Shown: one piece after another, positions 14,698-28,619 of the stretch
How positions within the stretch are numbered: position 1 is the stretch's first letter
How the letters are laid out: each line of letters begins with the position of its first letter
Assembly (NCBI GenBank): GCA_001630475.1
Contig: KV419400.1
Location: forward strand, 930,940 to 994,939
From: Sistotremastrum niveocremeum HHB9708
Taxonomy: Eukaryota; Basidiomycota; Agaricomycetes; Sistotremastrales; Sistotremastraceae
Length of the DNA stretch: 64,000 bases
Direction: 5' to 3'
Made by a program: the position numbers and the translations under genes
Notes under the pieces: model-generated
Seen by the model: only the letters and a program-made list of their open reading frames with translations
Told to the model about the DNA's origin: nothing
Databases searched by the model: none

Positions 14698-17600
14698 ATG
14701 GCCTCCGCCTATAACCACGAAAATCTCTTAGCTGCACTGCAGGTATTCAGCACAGCAACAGACAAGGCATCTATTGAGCGAGCCAACGTTTGGTTGCAAG
14801 ACTTCCAGCATTCGGTGATTGTTCAGCCGTCCAAAGGTCCCTCCACTCTGGCTCAACCTGCCTCGATGTTGCTCTTCAGGCGGAAGCTTGGGCGATTTGC
14901 AACTCCCTTCTTCTATCCCCAGATGCCCCCCAGCCAGCACGATTATTCGCTGCGCAGACATTCCGCACCAAGGTCTTGTTGTGATTTGCAGGCGTAGTGC
15001 ATCTCTGACCAATGATACAGGTCACGTACGATCTCAATCAGGTCGAAGAACCCCATGTCGTGGCGCTGAGAGACACTCTCATTGCTGCATTAACGCGTTA
15101 TCAGAGTGGTCCTAAGGTTATCCAAACTCAATTATGCCTTGCTCTGGCGGGGTTCGCTTTGCAGGTGTCGCAGTGGGAAAAGTCAGTTCAAACCCTTATA
15201 CAAGACTTTGGAAGAAATCCCTCCATGGTACCCATTCTTTTGGAGTTCTTGACTGTGTTGCCGGAGGAAGTCAATGGCAACACCAAAATTCCAATTTCGG
15301 TGCGTTATCACTTTCTCAGGGCTGTACGGGGTTCTTACCGCGTGAACAGAACGACGAATACCGAACTAGAGCACCTCTTCTGTTAACTGACAATGCGAAG
15401 CAAGTACTGGAATTATTGTCTATGTACATCCAAGCCGAAGGTAAGTGGCCCGAATATCCCTACCTTGTCATCTGACTGGCAGAAATAGGTGTGACATCAG
15501 AAGTTCAGAGTCAAGTCTTCCAATGTCTCCGCAGTTGGCTAAACGCGGGGGAATTGCTCGCACAAGATATCGCCTCAACACCGCTCTTCGCCTTCGTTTT
15601 TGACAGTTTGAGCTCAGAACAACTGTTCGACTCTGCGGTGGACGTCGTCTGTGATATCATACACGAGACCCAGGAAGTTTACGAAAATGAGGACGTCATC
15701 CAGTTGATCTTACCTCGTCTTGTCAACTTGAGACCACGCATTGCTCAGGCCAATGACGACCCCGATAAAATGCGTGGGTTTTGTCGTGTCTTTGCCGAAG
15801 CGGGAGAAACCTACAGACAGCTTCTTCTTCAGCATCCCGATAGTTTCGTTCCCCTGATTGAGGCCATCGCGGAATGTACTGCTTACCACGACCTCGATAT
15901 TGTGACCATCACCTTCGGTTTCTGGTATAGACTGGCGCAGAGTATTGGCAAACATCGGAATGTGCCACCCGTGTTTCTGGACGCTTACAAAGCTCTTGTC
16001 GAAATCATCATTAAACACCTCCGTTTCCCCAACGACGCACAAGATCTGGTGGGACAGGAGGCAGATGATTTCAGGAGCTTTCGCCACGTTATTGGCGATA
16101 CTCTGAAGGATTGTTGTTATGTCCTTGGCGCAGACGTGTGCCTCATGCGGGCTTACGAAATGGTCGTGAACGCCATCGCACTGGGAAACTCTGGCAGCGG
16201 AGCAAATATCTCTTGGCAAGAAATTGAGGCGCCGTTGTTCTCAATGCGTTCGATGGGAGGAGAAGTTGATGTTCGAGACGATGAAATCACACCTCGTATC
16301 ATGGACCTCCTTCCTCAATTACCCAATCATCCCAGGATCCGATACGCTGCGATGCTTGTCATTGGAAGGTACACCGAATGGACCAATATGCATCCTCAAC
16401 ATATTGCTTTCCAACTCACCTACCTTTCATCTGGGTTCGAAGATTCGGACAGCGAAGTCGCAGCGGCAGCCGGACAGGCTATGAAATATCTATGCAAGGA
16501 CTGCAAACGAGTACGTGTGTTTTCTCATTTAAAGCACGACGAATAATGATGCAATATCGTCGTAGCACCTTGTCCCGTCTCTACCCCAGCTGTATGCTTT
16601 CTACACAACAGCCGCACCAAAGCTCAGTCAGGACGACCGGGTACAAGTTTGTGAAGCCATTGCCCACGTTATATCATACATGCCCATGGAACAAGCCGCT
16701 CAGTCTTTGCGCACATTCTGCCTTCAAATTCTCGCCAGTGTACACACCTTGACGTCCAAACCCAATCCTCTTTCAAAGGAAGAGTTAAAACATGTTGCAG
16801 GTAAGAGAATATCCTGAACCCTAGGCTTGAGTAACCATGCTCCCTAGATTATCTGGAACAAATCGAGGCAGTACTGCACGTAGTCGATACATTTGGAGAA
16901 GAACTCCCTGCAGCGTGTCAAGGGACATGCCAGGAAATATGGAACCTATTCAACCCCCTATTACAATCATATGGCGGCACATATTTCATTACCGAACGAG
17001 TCACCCGACTTCTGCGGCAGGGTCTGCAATTCTTCGGGGCGGCTGCATTGCCTGTGATTCCCTCCGTAATCGAAACACTCTCCATCTCTTTCACAACCAC
17101 TGGGTTCTCGAATTGCCTATGGGTCGTCGGAAAAATTGTACAAAGATATGGCAGTAGTCGAGATTCTGTCGTTCAGCAAGCAATCAAGAGCAGTTATGAG
17201 AACATGAGTCTCAAGGTTGCCTCTTTACTCCGCGACAACTCACCTACAGAGCTGCCCGATAGTGAGTCCATCTTACTAGCATAAATTTGCGTGTCGAGCT
17301 CAATATCATGCAGTCCTCGAGGATTATATTCGACTGCAACAGGCGATAATGGAATATTGCCCAGACATATTCTTCCTCTCTCCAGCTTTTGTCATTGCAT
17401 TCACTGCCTCTCTGACATCATTGGGCGTCGTGTACACCGATATTATATTCGCGTCGCTTGACACCTTGCGTGATATTCTAACTCACGAGTGTCTAAGCCA
17501 GAAATCCAGCTCACCAACTTCACCACCTAAGTTCCCTCTGTATGCCGAACAAATACGGGCGGCATTTTCCTCTCATGGCCATCAGTTAGTAGGCGCACTC

Positions 17601-17937
17601 CTAACAGGCCTTGTTGGTGATTTCCCAGAAGAAGCTGCATCCTCTGTGATCACCTTGCTCCGGGCCATTGCACAGACGTGGCCAACAGAATTCACCACTT
17701 TCCTCCCCGCCGTCCTCGATTCACTCCCTCTTGCGACCTGTCCTTTAGCGGCAAGGAAACAGTTCGTGACCTCTTGCAATGCGTATGAGTTCATGCTATT
17801 TCTTTCGCGGTATTTCCTTACTGACGTTTCATAGGGCTGTATCTCGGAAGGATTTTGATAAGGTGAAGCATGCAGTAACACAACTTCTGAGGGACAGTCG
17901 TAGAGCAAGAGAAAGACGAGAAACGAAGCTGAAGTAG
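14698..17937 (+). CDS. MTR10: Nuclear import receptor, Mtr10/transportin-3 type
   Basis: Mtr10/TNPO3 is an importin-beta family karyopherin that carries SR-type RNA-binding proteins into the nucleus. The ATG at 14698 gives MASAYNHENLLAALQVFSTA. Further exons give HEAT-like helices such as ARLFAAQTFRTKV, LCLALAGFALQVSQW and VPILLEFLTVLPEEVNGN (the ILEFLTVLPEE stretch is typical of the family). A long exon (15491-16512) contains VQSQVFQCLRSWLNAGE, DSAVDVVCDIIHET and FGFWYRLAQSI. Later exons include FTTTGFSNCLWVVGKIVQRY and DIFFLSPAFVIAFTASL, and the end is basic (RRARERRETKLK). The product is near 940 residues, as in orthologues. Confidence 0.93.
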
Positions 17938-18109
17938 ACCCTGATTACACAGAACCACACGTATATTAGTTCACATCCATATTGTGCCTATTCAGTAAGG
18001 TTAGTATCTCTATATGATTGAGAGTGTTAGGAAGTACAGCAGGAAGTATCTCGTCACCGGAAACAGATGCCGGCCGTCTCCGAACTAGAACGCTTCACTT
18101 GACATTGCG

Positions 18110-19510
18110 ATGCTACGCCAGGCAAGCCAATCTTTGAAGACCGGTGGTGGGATCCCATGCATTTGGCTTTGAGTAAATGCTGAGAGTCGTCTTATTCAGT
18201 CCGCGGTCGTGGCTTTGCGCACTCTGCGACGCGCCAGAGTTACGACGATACCATCCAGAACCTCCGAATTCATAAAGATACACGGGTGCTATGCCAGGGC
18301 TTCACAGGAAAGACGGTATACACGATCCATATCTCTTTGCACCTCGTGCTCAACTCTCTATCCAGGCGACCTTTCACGTCAAGGAAGCTCTTGAGTATGG
18401 GACTAACATGGTTGGAGGAGTGTCGCCAAAGAAAGCTGGACAAACTCATCTTGGCCTACCAGTATTTGGTTCCGTCCGCGACGTAAGTGTTGTCGGCTCA
18501 ACTTATAGATCACATATGAACACTCAGGAACAATGCAGGCTGTTCGTGATGCCAGACCGGATGCCACCGTCCTTTATGTTCCACCGCCCACCGCCGCCGA
18601 TGCCATCATCGAAGCTATTGAGAACGAGATTGGCCTCATCGTCTGTATCACCGAAGGGATACCTCAGTCTGATGAGATTAAGGTACGTGTGACGCAGAGT
18701 ATGAGTGCAACTGTGTCTTGACTGGTGCCAGGTCATGAACGCACTCAAGAGTCAATCGAAATCACGTCTTGTTGGGCCCAATTGCCCTGGAATCATCAAT
18801 CCTCTAGGATGCAAAATGGGTATCCAACCTGGTCACATTCACAGGCCCGGGAAGATTGGTAAATTTCGCCTTTTACTGTGTCTCTTCAAATCTGATATTT
18901 GGTCTAGGCATTGTATCCCGATCTGGTACCCTGACATACGAAGCTGTTGCCCAGACGACCTCCGTTGGACTAGGCCAATCGCTTTGCGTTGGAATTGGCG
19001 GTGACCCATTCCCGGGTACTCAACATATTGATGTCGTAAAGATTTTCTTGGAGGACCCTAATACTGAAGGTATGTTCGCTCAAGGCCATAAAGGCTAATG
19101 GCTCATGTGGGCTTCAGGCATCGTTCTTATTGGCGAAATCGGTGGAAGCATGGAGGAAGAGGCCGCTGAATACCTCGAGAAATATAACAAAACTAGAAGC
19201 CACCCTAAGCCGGTAGTTGGATTCATCGCGGGACGCACCGCGCCCCCCGGAAGACGCATGGGACATGCGGGTGCTATCATCGCTGGCGGAAAGGGTAATA
19301 ATTTCATCCGCTGTCTCTCTTTCTTTCCGATTAAACCATTCGTAGGTGCTGCCTCCGACAAGGTGACAGCTCTGGAAAAGGCTGGCGTCATCGTCAGCGA
19401 CAGTCCCGCCAAGATTGGATCATTGCTGCTCCAGGTATAGTATTTCAGTATTTGAATGGCATCCTATTAATACGTTTTGATAGGCCATGAAGGATGCTGG
19501 GTTGGCCTAG
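18110..19510 (+). CDS. LSC1: Succinyl-CoA ligase alpha subunit, mitochondrial
   Basis: This TCA-cycle enzyme subunit converts succinyl-CoA to succinate with formation of a nucleoside triphosphate. A spliced mitochondrial presequence ([20 protein letters not shown], rich in Arg and Ser, no acidic residues) leads into [13 protein letters not shown]. The CoA-binding and ligase parts follow: [72 protein letters not shown] and [15 protein letters not shown]. The phosphohistidine loop reads [15 protein letters not shown], so the active-site histidine is present. It ends AMKDAGLA. About nine introns interrupt it. The beta subunit is not in the window. Confidence 0.96.
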
Positions 19511-19611
19511 TGGGTTCAAGGGATTGACGGGATATTGAATAAGGATTATGTAATCAAAGAAATTCCACTAGAGAGCTTGTCCAGAGCTTGTTTCGACCTT
19601 ATTCTAATTTG

Positions 19612-20521
19612 ATGTCTGAGGCATTTCACGCGGCAGCAGCTTACTTGTCATCTTCTACTGCATTATCTTCTGTCTCAGATGCGCAGAAACTGGAGGTCAC
19701 TGCATTGGCTTCCACAGTCGTCCTTCAGCTCATACAAGGAGACAGCTCTACGGACTCTTCAAGTGTGTCACAGTCGGCTTGAATCCGCCTACTTCCAGAC
19801 CGTCCTTCTTTGATTTCGCCGGAAGAGCGAAATGGGACGCATGGCAGAAAGCTGGAAAGGAGTGGTCCGGCCAAGGAGGAACTTCAGGCGCAGAAAGCCT
19901 CTATATTGAACGCGCAAAAAGCCTGGGATGGGTCGAATCATCATCATCAGCTCCCAGGAGTGGTACTGATAAGAAAGCTGCTGTTAACGAGGCTGATGAT
20001 GTGGACCTGGATAACTTGGACGACTCAGATGAGCCGGGGAACGTGGGTGGCCCCCGTTCGAATCTTGGAAATTCAGTCAGCGTTCTAGCTGCACCTGATG
20101 AAGACGACGAAGACGATGTGCCTATGCCGGAATTGCATCGTCTTACTTTATCAACGGAACGAGGGTCACTGGAAGCCTACTTGAAAGCCAACCCTACGGA
20201 AAATCTCAATGCGAAAGATTCATTTGTACGACTTGTCCATTCGACGCAAGGAATGCCACTGATGTACCATTAGGGTTACACTGCACTGCATCTTGCCGCA
20301 GATCGCGGGCTACATGAGGAGGCTTTGCTATTGACGAGTCGAGGAGCAGACCCTCACATCCAGGTCAGTGTTATCAGGAATACTGAAAGTCATTATATAC
20401 TGATAGCCTGCAATATTTACAGGATGAAGATGGCTTCTCAGCAGTAGATCTGGCAGCAGCAGCGGGTCATGAACGTCTTGTCAAGTTATTGAATGGAGAA
20501 GCAAACCAGAAGGAAGCCTGA
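19612..20521 (+). CDS. Acyl-CoA-binding domain + ankyrin repeat protein (ACBD6-like)
   Basis: This small protein has an N-terminal acyl-CoA-binding domain and C-terminal ankyrin repeats, the layout of ACBD6. The start is MSEAFHAAAAYL; after an intron the domain continues LYGLFKCVTVGLNPPTSRPS, then FAGRAKWDAWQKAGKE and ESLYIERAKSLGW. The tyrosine, lysine and tryptophan positions that contact acyl-CoA are kept. An acidic linker (EADDVDLDNLDDSDE and DEDDEDDVP) precedes ankyrin repeats GYTALHLAADRGLHEEALLL and DGFSAVDLAAAAGHERLVKL. The stop is at 20519-20521. The intron after LNAKDSF (GTACGA...CATTAG) restores the ankyrin frame. The length is about 240 residues. Confidence 0.88.
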
Positions 20522-21035
20522 GTGTCTTCAGAGTTAGGTTCCGATCTAGACTCACACGTCTCTGCGGCGCGCTATCATGATATCTTTTATACTCGGGATA
20601 TTTATTGCATTGTAATCAAAGCAACTGCGAAGTTTGGCATTCGCGGAACATCCAGGAGCTCACTAAACCAAACTTGCCATAGCCAATTGGTCGTCCTGTC
20701 GAGCGCGAGATGCAAACGACGCGTTGTTTGTTGCTGTTTGCGCGATAGCACAATTTCTCGAGCTGTTGGTGTCGTAACAGGTTATCCAAGTTCTAAGGGC
20801 ATTCAGAGCTCCCTGAAGCCAGCCACACCCATGCATGAATCATGCATTCATACGTGCTCATGGTTGGTCAGTAATTGGTGTCCGGCAGTTCACCATCCTA
20901 TGTCGTCGGCCCTTGAGACACAATGTCCAGGGCCCAGTAGATTTCAGTCATGACATCCACAGCACACAGTCAGCTCGGTCCCCCCTACTCTATTCTTTGA
21001 TTTGTCTGAAATATAGCTCAGTTCTGAACCCAAGC
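20522..21035. other. Unassigned intergenic stretch
   Basis: This lies between the ACBP/ankyrin gene and the PPR-like gene. It has an imperfect palindrome around ATGCATGAATCATGCAT (20831-20847). No gene, tRNA or confident RNA was found. Confidence 0.4.
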
Positions 21036-22507
21036 ATGGTGGACGCCTCAGGAATCTGCTGCCTGTAATTTCTTATGGTGTTGGCGATGACGCTCGCGAG
21101 AAGAGTCAACATACCTGCCACACCAATGCCGACAACCTCATAACGTCCTCTGAAAACCTCACTGAGGAACTTGAGCACTCACGTGTTGTCTCTGAAAGAG
21201 ATGAACCCCCTGGCTTGGCCTCGCACACCTCCGATTCCTCAATTCCAGCCGTGCCCCAAACGCGTTCGGGACTTTATCAGCATCTTATTTATTTTCTGCA
21301 TACCTCACCTCCAACGCACATCAAGACACTCGTCCAATATCACGCCGCATATCCCCACCTACAATCAACCAGAACTTATAATCTGCTAATACAACATGCC
21401 ATTCGACTGAATCACGATCGCCTCGTCGTTTCCCTGTCTCGTGACCTTCGTACAGCGAGATTATCGCCTAATCTAGAGACCCAGAAATTGTGGATTCGCT
21501 TTCATGTTCGTCGGGGACAGTGGGATGATGCTTGGGATTGCCTTCTTGGCGGTCGGCATCGCGATCTCACCCATGTCCCTCTGATTTTGTGGGCCGAATT
21601 CCTAGGCCAACCGCGCAACAAACATCTACGAGACTCCTTGTTATATAAAGAGAAACCGACGCTTTCACACTTTGGTCCTGTGGGTCATGACCTCCATACA
21701 CTCTCCCGAGACTCCGTGAAGTCCGTTTTCCGTCTCGTACGTTCGGCCGTCGTGCGTTTTGCAGATGCGGGCCACCTAGATATTGCAATTCAGATCCTCC
21801 GCGACGTCCTTCGGAAATCGCCACAGCCCATTTCTTCAGACTTGTCCCGTGCAATCATACCCGCGATTGATTTGCTGCTATCTCGTGCGCCACAGGACAC
21901 TTTGTCTCATCTCAAGCTATGCAATGCTCTTGATGAGTTTTTGGTCATTTGTCCAGCATTGCAATACAATGCCGGGACCCTCCACGCTCTACTTCGAACG
22001 TTATCTACCACAAAGAACCCGGGATGGAGAGGGATACGACTTGCCCAGGCATGGTTGAAGCGCTGGGGAGTACGCATCGTTGATAGTGACGTCCGCTATC
22101 GCATTGCCAAGTTTGCAATGAAAGAGGGCCGTTTGGATATTGTCCAGGCGATGCTAGTTCGCGAATTTGCCCATTGGAAGGCCATCCAGTCTGAAGATCC
22201 CACCGTGTCTACCCCGCGTGTGGCTCGTTTCCCTAGGAAGATGACGGACATCTACCCGCGGGAGGGGCAAAACAGAATACGATGGCGTATTCTCCAAGTC
22301 GAGTTGCGAAAACGGTTCCTCAGGTCCCAACCACTTTCCGAACTCGACCATCAAAACGCTTGGCCGTCCAGGCCCACGATTTCCAGAGGATTACGACGAT
22401 TGCTGCGAGACTTTGACATTCCACAGGATAGTTCCGGGAGACACGTAGAGCCCATCGCCATAACTGTCTCGTCGGATGTTGTTGAAAACAATCATGACCA
22501 TGTATAG
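21036..22507 (+). CDS. Pentatricopeptide-like helical repeat protein, probably organellar
   Basis: A long uninterrupted frame (open from 21017 to 22507) encodes a basic alpha-helical protein. Its repeats resemble pentatricopeptide units, for example TRTYNLLIQHAIRLNHDRLV, WIRFHVRRGQWDDAWDCLL and AKFAMKEGRLDIVQAMLV. Such proteins usually bind organelle RNA. No ATG is in frame near the N-terminus. I propose a short first exon from the ATG at 21036 (MVDASGICC), joined in phase through a GTAATT...GAAGAG intron, but that intron is weak. The core 21215-22507 is solid. The exact family is not recognised and the function is not assigned. It is convergent with the Cas1-type gene. Confidence 0.6.
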
Positions 22508-22791
22508 TAATTTTATTCAAACGCTGAACCCGCTACTAGACCAACTCCCGAGTGACCCTTTTATGCACGCAACTGCCCAATTGGCGTTGCGTTCTATTAT
22601 TCAATGCATGGAGTATGAGGATAGAGAAATGAGATAAATAGGGTAAGGAATGTCGAAGTGACTGGATGCATCACCGGCCCTATGTGTACGCGGGCTGTGA
22701 AGAAATAAATTAGATCCACTACAGATTACTAAGGAAAGAAGAAATCGAGTCCATTCAAATCGTCCATATCTCGAAAATGTAAAGGAAAGCT

Positions 22792-25637
<2,846 letters not shown>

Positions 25638-25806
25638 AGCGTGTGCGCCGAGCGGACGGTCCACACAAGGGAGGCGCGATGAAGTCAAAGTTCGGAGAAA
25701 GACGGACTCTAAAGCTCACGGAGCAAAAACGTGGGAAAATGTGGCATGGCCAAATATGCATAAAATACTAAAATAATACAAGAGCATGGGTACGTCGACA
25801 CAAAGG

Positions 25807-26631
25807 TTATGACTTGGATACGATGCCTCCTGAACGTATCAGATTCATGAACTCGTCCTGTTCAAGATCAGCTGCACAAAAAACGTCAGTTGTCGTGGCC
25901 TTGACAAGAAAATGAAGAAGCAGACCTCGTTTTGCTCTCCCTAACAGATTATCGCCCTTGTTGGATTTCGAAACCTTCGCCTTCTTACTGGACTCTGGAT
26001 TCGGTGCGGGGAGTGTAGGTTTTCCAGATCCTCTGGTTTGCTTCAACGCAGTTGATGCGGTAGACGTATGTGCCTGCGACTGTTGTATGGCGTTGAACAG
26101 TTTAACCACTTGACATGGACTGTGAATAATAAAACACGACCATAGGATAAGAAACGAACCTCCTCGTTGAGCAATCTTTCTCAAAGCTCGCTCATTTTCG
26201 CCACCCCACTCTCCGATGACATCTCTCACCCTGCCTCTGTCCTCTCGTTCCTTTCTCTCAACATCCTGTATTTTCTTTACCCTTAACTCTTCCTTCTCAG
26301 CTCGAGACTTGTGTTGGCCAACTGGCTTGAGTGATAGCGGAGCAGCAGATGTGTCGGTTGATAGCAGAGACTGGAGTGTAGCACCAAACTGCGAGGGTGA
26401 AGTCGCTCTCCGTTTGCGTTTCTGAGTCTTTTTCGATTTGGAGAATTTCGCGGCCGTTATTTCATCGTCGGTATTGGGCTCTGAGCCGCTCGACGGTCCT
26501 TCGTCGTTTGACTCATCAGCAGAGCCAAGTTCCTCGTCCGCTGACGACTCGTGCTCGCTGTCTTCATGCTCTTTGGGCGAATCCCGAGACGGGCCAGGCT
26601 GGACTTTTTGACGTTTGAGTGTGGGTGCCAT
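25807..26631 (-). CDS. RRP15: Ribosomal RNA processing protein Rrp15
   Basis: Rrp15 is a nucleolar factor for pre-60S maturation (27S and 35S pre-rRNA processing). The ATG at 26631 gives MAPTLKRQKVQPGPSRDS, then an acidic/serine stretch and a basic nuclear signal (KSKKTQKRKRR). The Rrp15p domain follows: FGATLQSLLSTD, AEKEELRVKKIQDVERKERE, ENERALRKIAQRG and, after an intron, VVKLFNAIQQSQ. The last exon has ADLEQDEFMNLIRSGGIVSK. Two introns near the C-terminus also read open in frame, but the junctions GTTCGT...GTCAAG and the second donor restore the family sequence. The promoter shared with the carrier gene is about 125 bp. Confidence 0.9.
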   Translation of the reverse strand: MAPTLKRQKVQPGPSRDSPKEHEDSEHESSADEELGSADESNDEGPSSGSEPNTDDEITAAKFSKSKKTQKRKRRATSPSQFGATLQSLLSTDTSAAPLSLKPVGQHKSRAEKEELRVKKIQDVERKEREDRGRVRDVIGEWGGENERALRKIAQRGGSFLILWSCFIIHSPCQVVKLFNAIQQSQAHTSTASTALKQTRGSGKPTLPAPNPESSKKAKVSKSNKGDNLLGRAKRGLLLHFLVKATTTDVFCAADLEQDEFMNLIRSGGIVSKS

Positions 26632-26756
26632 TTTCTGTAGAGAAACGAGAGCGGAAATTTAATTAGACGCCCGTACGACTTGATCTCGATCGGCGCCTTG
26701 GTTGCCGGCCGACACTCTACCGCGTCACGGTTGAGAGCAACAGCGTACGGTCGTGG

Positions 26757-28220
26757 ATGGCTCAAGATGCAGGCGGTGGAAACCATCTGAGACTTGCAGG
26801 AGCCGTTGCAGGCGTCGGAAGCGGTGAGCACTCATCAGCCAGCACGAAAGGCAGTTCTAAAGCACATCGAAACCCCAGGAGTGACCAAAGTAGCAGTTGG
26901 CCATGGGTAGCGATCTCATCAACGTGGACGCTCATTTTCTGACCGGACTGTGCCAGATTCGATACAATCAAGACTCGTCTGCAATGTGCACCTCCAGGGA
27001 CGTACAAAGGGGCAATTGACTGCTTGGTGAAGACGGTCCGGAACGAGGTACGTAAAGTCGCTCCTTTGTTGACTCGTTCTTCAAGTGATCTGCAGTCTGT
27101 CTTCGCACTTTACAAAGTACGCTCGCCGCTCTCTCCTTGATTTAATTTAACCCTACACGATACTCTCAGGGTGCAAGTCCTCCAGCGGTTGGTTGGGCAG
27201 CAATTGACAGCGTCCTCTTGGGGTCATTGCACAACTATCGTCTATTTCTTGCTCGCCAGGGAATGACTGAACCAACACGGAAAGGAGATGGACGACGACT
27301 GACGTTACTCGGGCACGGGATTGCAGGCTTATTTGCGGGCTGGACAAGGTCCCACTCTTCTTCTCGTGTCCAAAAAAGTGTTGATTTGTAACTAAAGACA
27401 ACAGCGCGCTACTGTCTAATCCGATAGAGATTCTGAAGGGTATGACATCTCCTATCTAGACAATGACCCTCGAGGTAAACCTCTTCTTCCCAAAACAGTC
27501 AAGCTACAGCTGCAAATGGAACGCTCCGTCGAACAAAGACAATTCAAGGGCCCCATCGATTGTGCTAAACAGGTCATTCGTGTCCATGGACTGCGCGGGT
27601 TGTGGCAAGGACTCGGCGGCAGTCTTCTCTTTCGTAGTGGTTTCTTTTTCATGTTCCTGTCAATCGAAGGTCTCATGCGATCCTTTGCGCGACTGGATGG
27701 CACCCGCTTTGAGGTATTGTTTATCGTTTCATCTCTTCATGTGGTCCTCATTGTGTTTCAGATAAGCCCCAGCTTTGCCAGCTTCCTATCTGGTGGTCTA
27801 GCTTCCTTTACTTTTTGGGGATTCTCAATTCCCGCTGACAATGTGAAAAAGTGAGTTCGCTCTCAATGATACACTGCATCGCGACATATTGATGCGGGGG
27901 ATGTTTCAGCCGCATAATGGGTGCTCCACTACAGAGTTCGCCCATGTCAGTCCGAAGCGTGATCCGTCACGTCTATCACACCGAAGGCGTGACAGGGTTT
28001 TGTGAGTGGCAATGCACTTGCTCCTCCGTCTGTGGTCTCTGAGACTCTCCAACAGATAGAGGTTTCACTCCCGTAGTTCTCCGTGCTTTCCCTGTCAATG
28101 CCTCCGCCTATTATGTCTATGAATCGTTAATGGTACTCTTGAACGCCGAGAAGGTGCGTTCGAACACGAACTGAACTATTTGTTTGGGCTGCTGACTAGA
28201 GTTTACAGACCCGAGCCTAA
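26757..28220 (+). CDS. Mitochondrial carrier family (SLC25) protein
   Basis: This is an inner-membrane solute carrier with three repeats. It starts MAQDAGGGNHLRLAGAVAGV. Spliced exons give HGFDTIKTRLQCAPPGTYKG (repeat 1), VGWAAIDSVLLGSLHNYRLF, NPIEILKVKLQLQMERSVEQ (repeat 2), GLRGLWQGLGGSLLFRSGFF and FSIPADNVKNRIMGAPLQ (repeat 3), then RGFTPVVLRAFPVNASAYYV. Repeats 2 and 3 have the P-x-D/E-x-x-K signature (PIEILK, PADNVK). Repeat 1 has Gly where Pro is usual (GFDTIK). The end depends on a final intron (GTGCGT, branch CTGAC, acceptor near 28198). With it the protein ends EKSLQTRA at 28220; without it the stop is at 28174. The substrate is not assignable; the sequence is nearest the carnitine/ornithine-like branch. 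Confidence 0.85.
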
Positions 28221-28619
28221 TACCAGTGCTGGCTCTAATAGATCACTAATGTCACTCCACTCAGTTGTGTTATAATAAACTGCACCTCTCACTAGAATAA
28301 AAGCGTACTCTCACTATTAAAATCTAAGTTTCTACTACATAGTCCAATTAACGAGGGAGGCCTGGGGCAGCAATCGCTCTTGAGAATCGTGAAATATTGG
28401 TGAGGTTCGACGTAAGCGAAGCAGGATTTGAAAAATCTAAGACAGAAAGGTGTAAAAGAAGCAATGAAAAACTCGAAGAAATCAAACGTGAAGACATAGT
28501 CGCAGACCAGAACAACCACGTCGTGATTGAGAAATAAATTTGGAAGGCGAGGAACTTGGAAGCGGTGCATCCAAGGCTGCGAGAACCGCCGATTGGAACA
28601 GAATAACACAGTTATTTCA
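28221..28619. other. Convergent intergenic region
   Basis: This is the 3' flank between the carrier gene and the exonuclease-like gene. A 236-codon frame on the - strand across it (28292-29002) joins an exon of the exonuclease-like gene to read-through of its last intron and 3' flank; it is not a separate gene. Nothing else was recognised. Confidence 0.45.

Noticed and set aside
20055-20066. GTTCGAATC resembling a tRNA B box
   Set aside because: It lies within the coding sequence of the ACBP/ankyrin protein, with no A box or cloverleaf around it.
20990-21178. Small - strand frame with a hydrophobic helix
   Set aside because: The hydrophobic run comes from reading a canonical-looking intron as coding. 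After splicing nothing recognisable remains, so it is reported only as a splice-signal observation.
28292-28619. C-terminal part of a 236-codon frame (-) running beyond the exonuclease-like gene
   Set aside because: It arises from reading through a GTGAGT...GGAAG intron; the spliced frame matches the family and stops at 28620.
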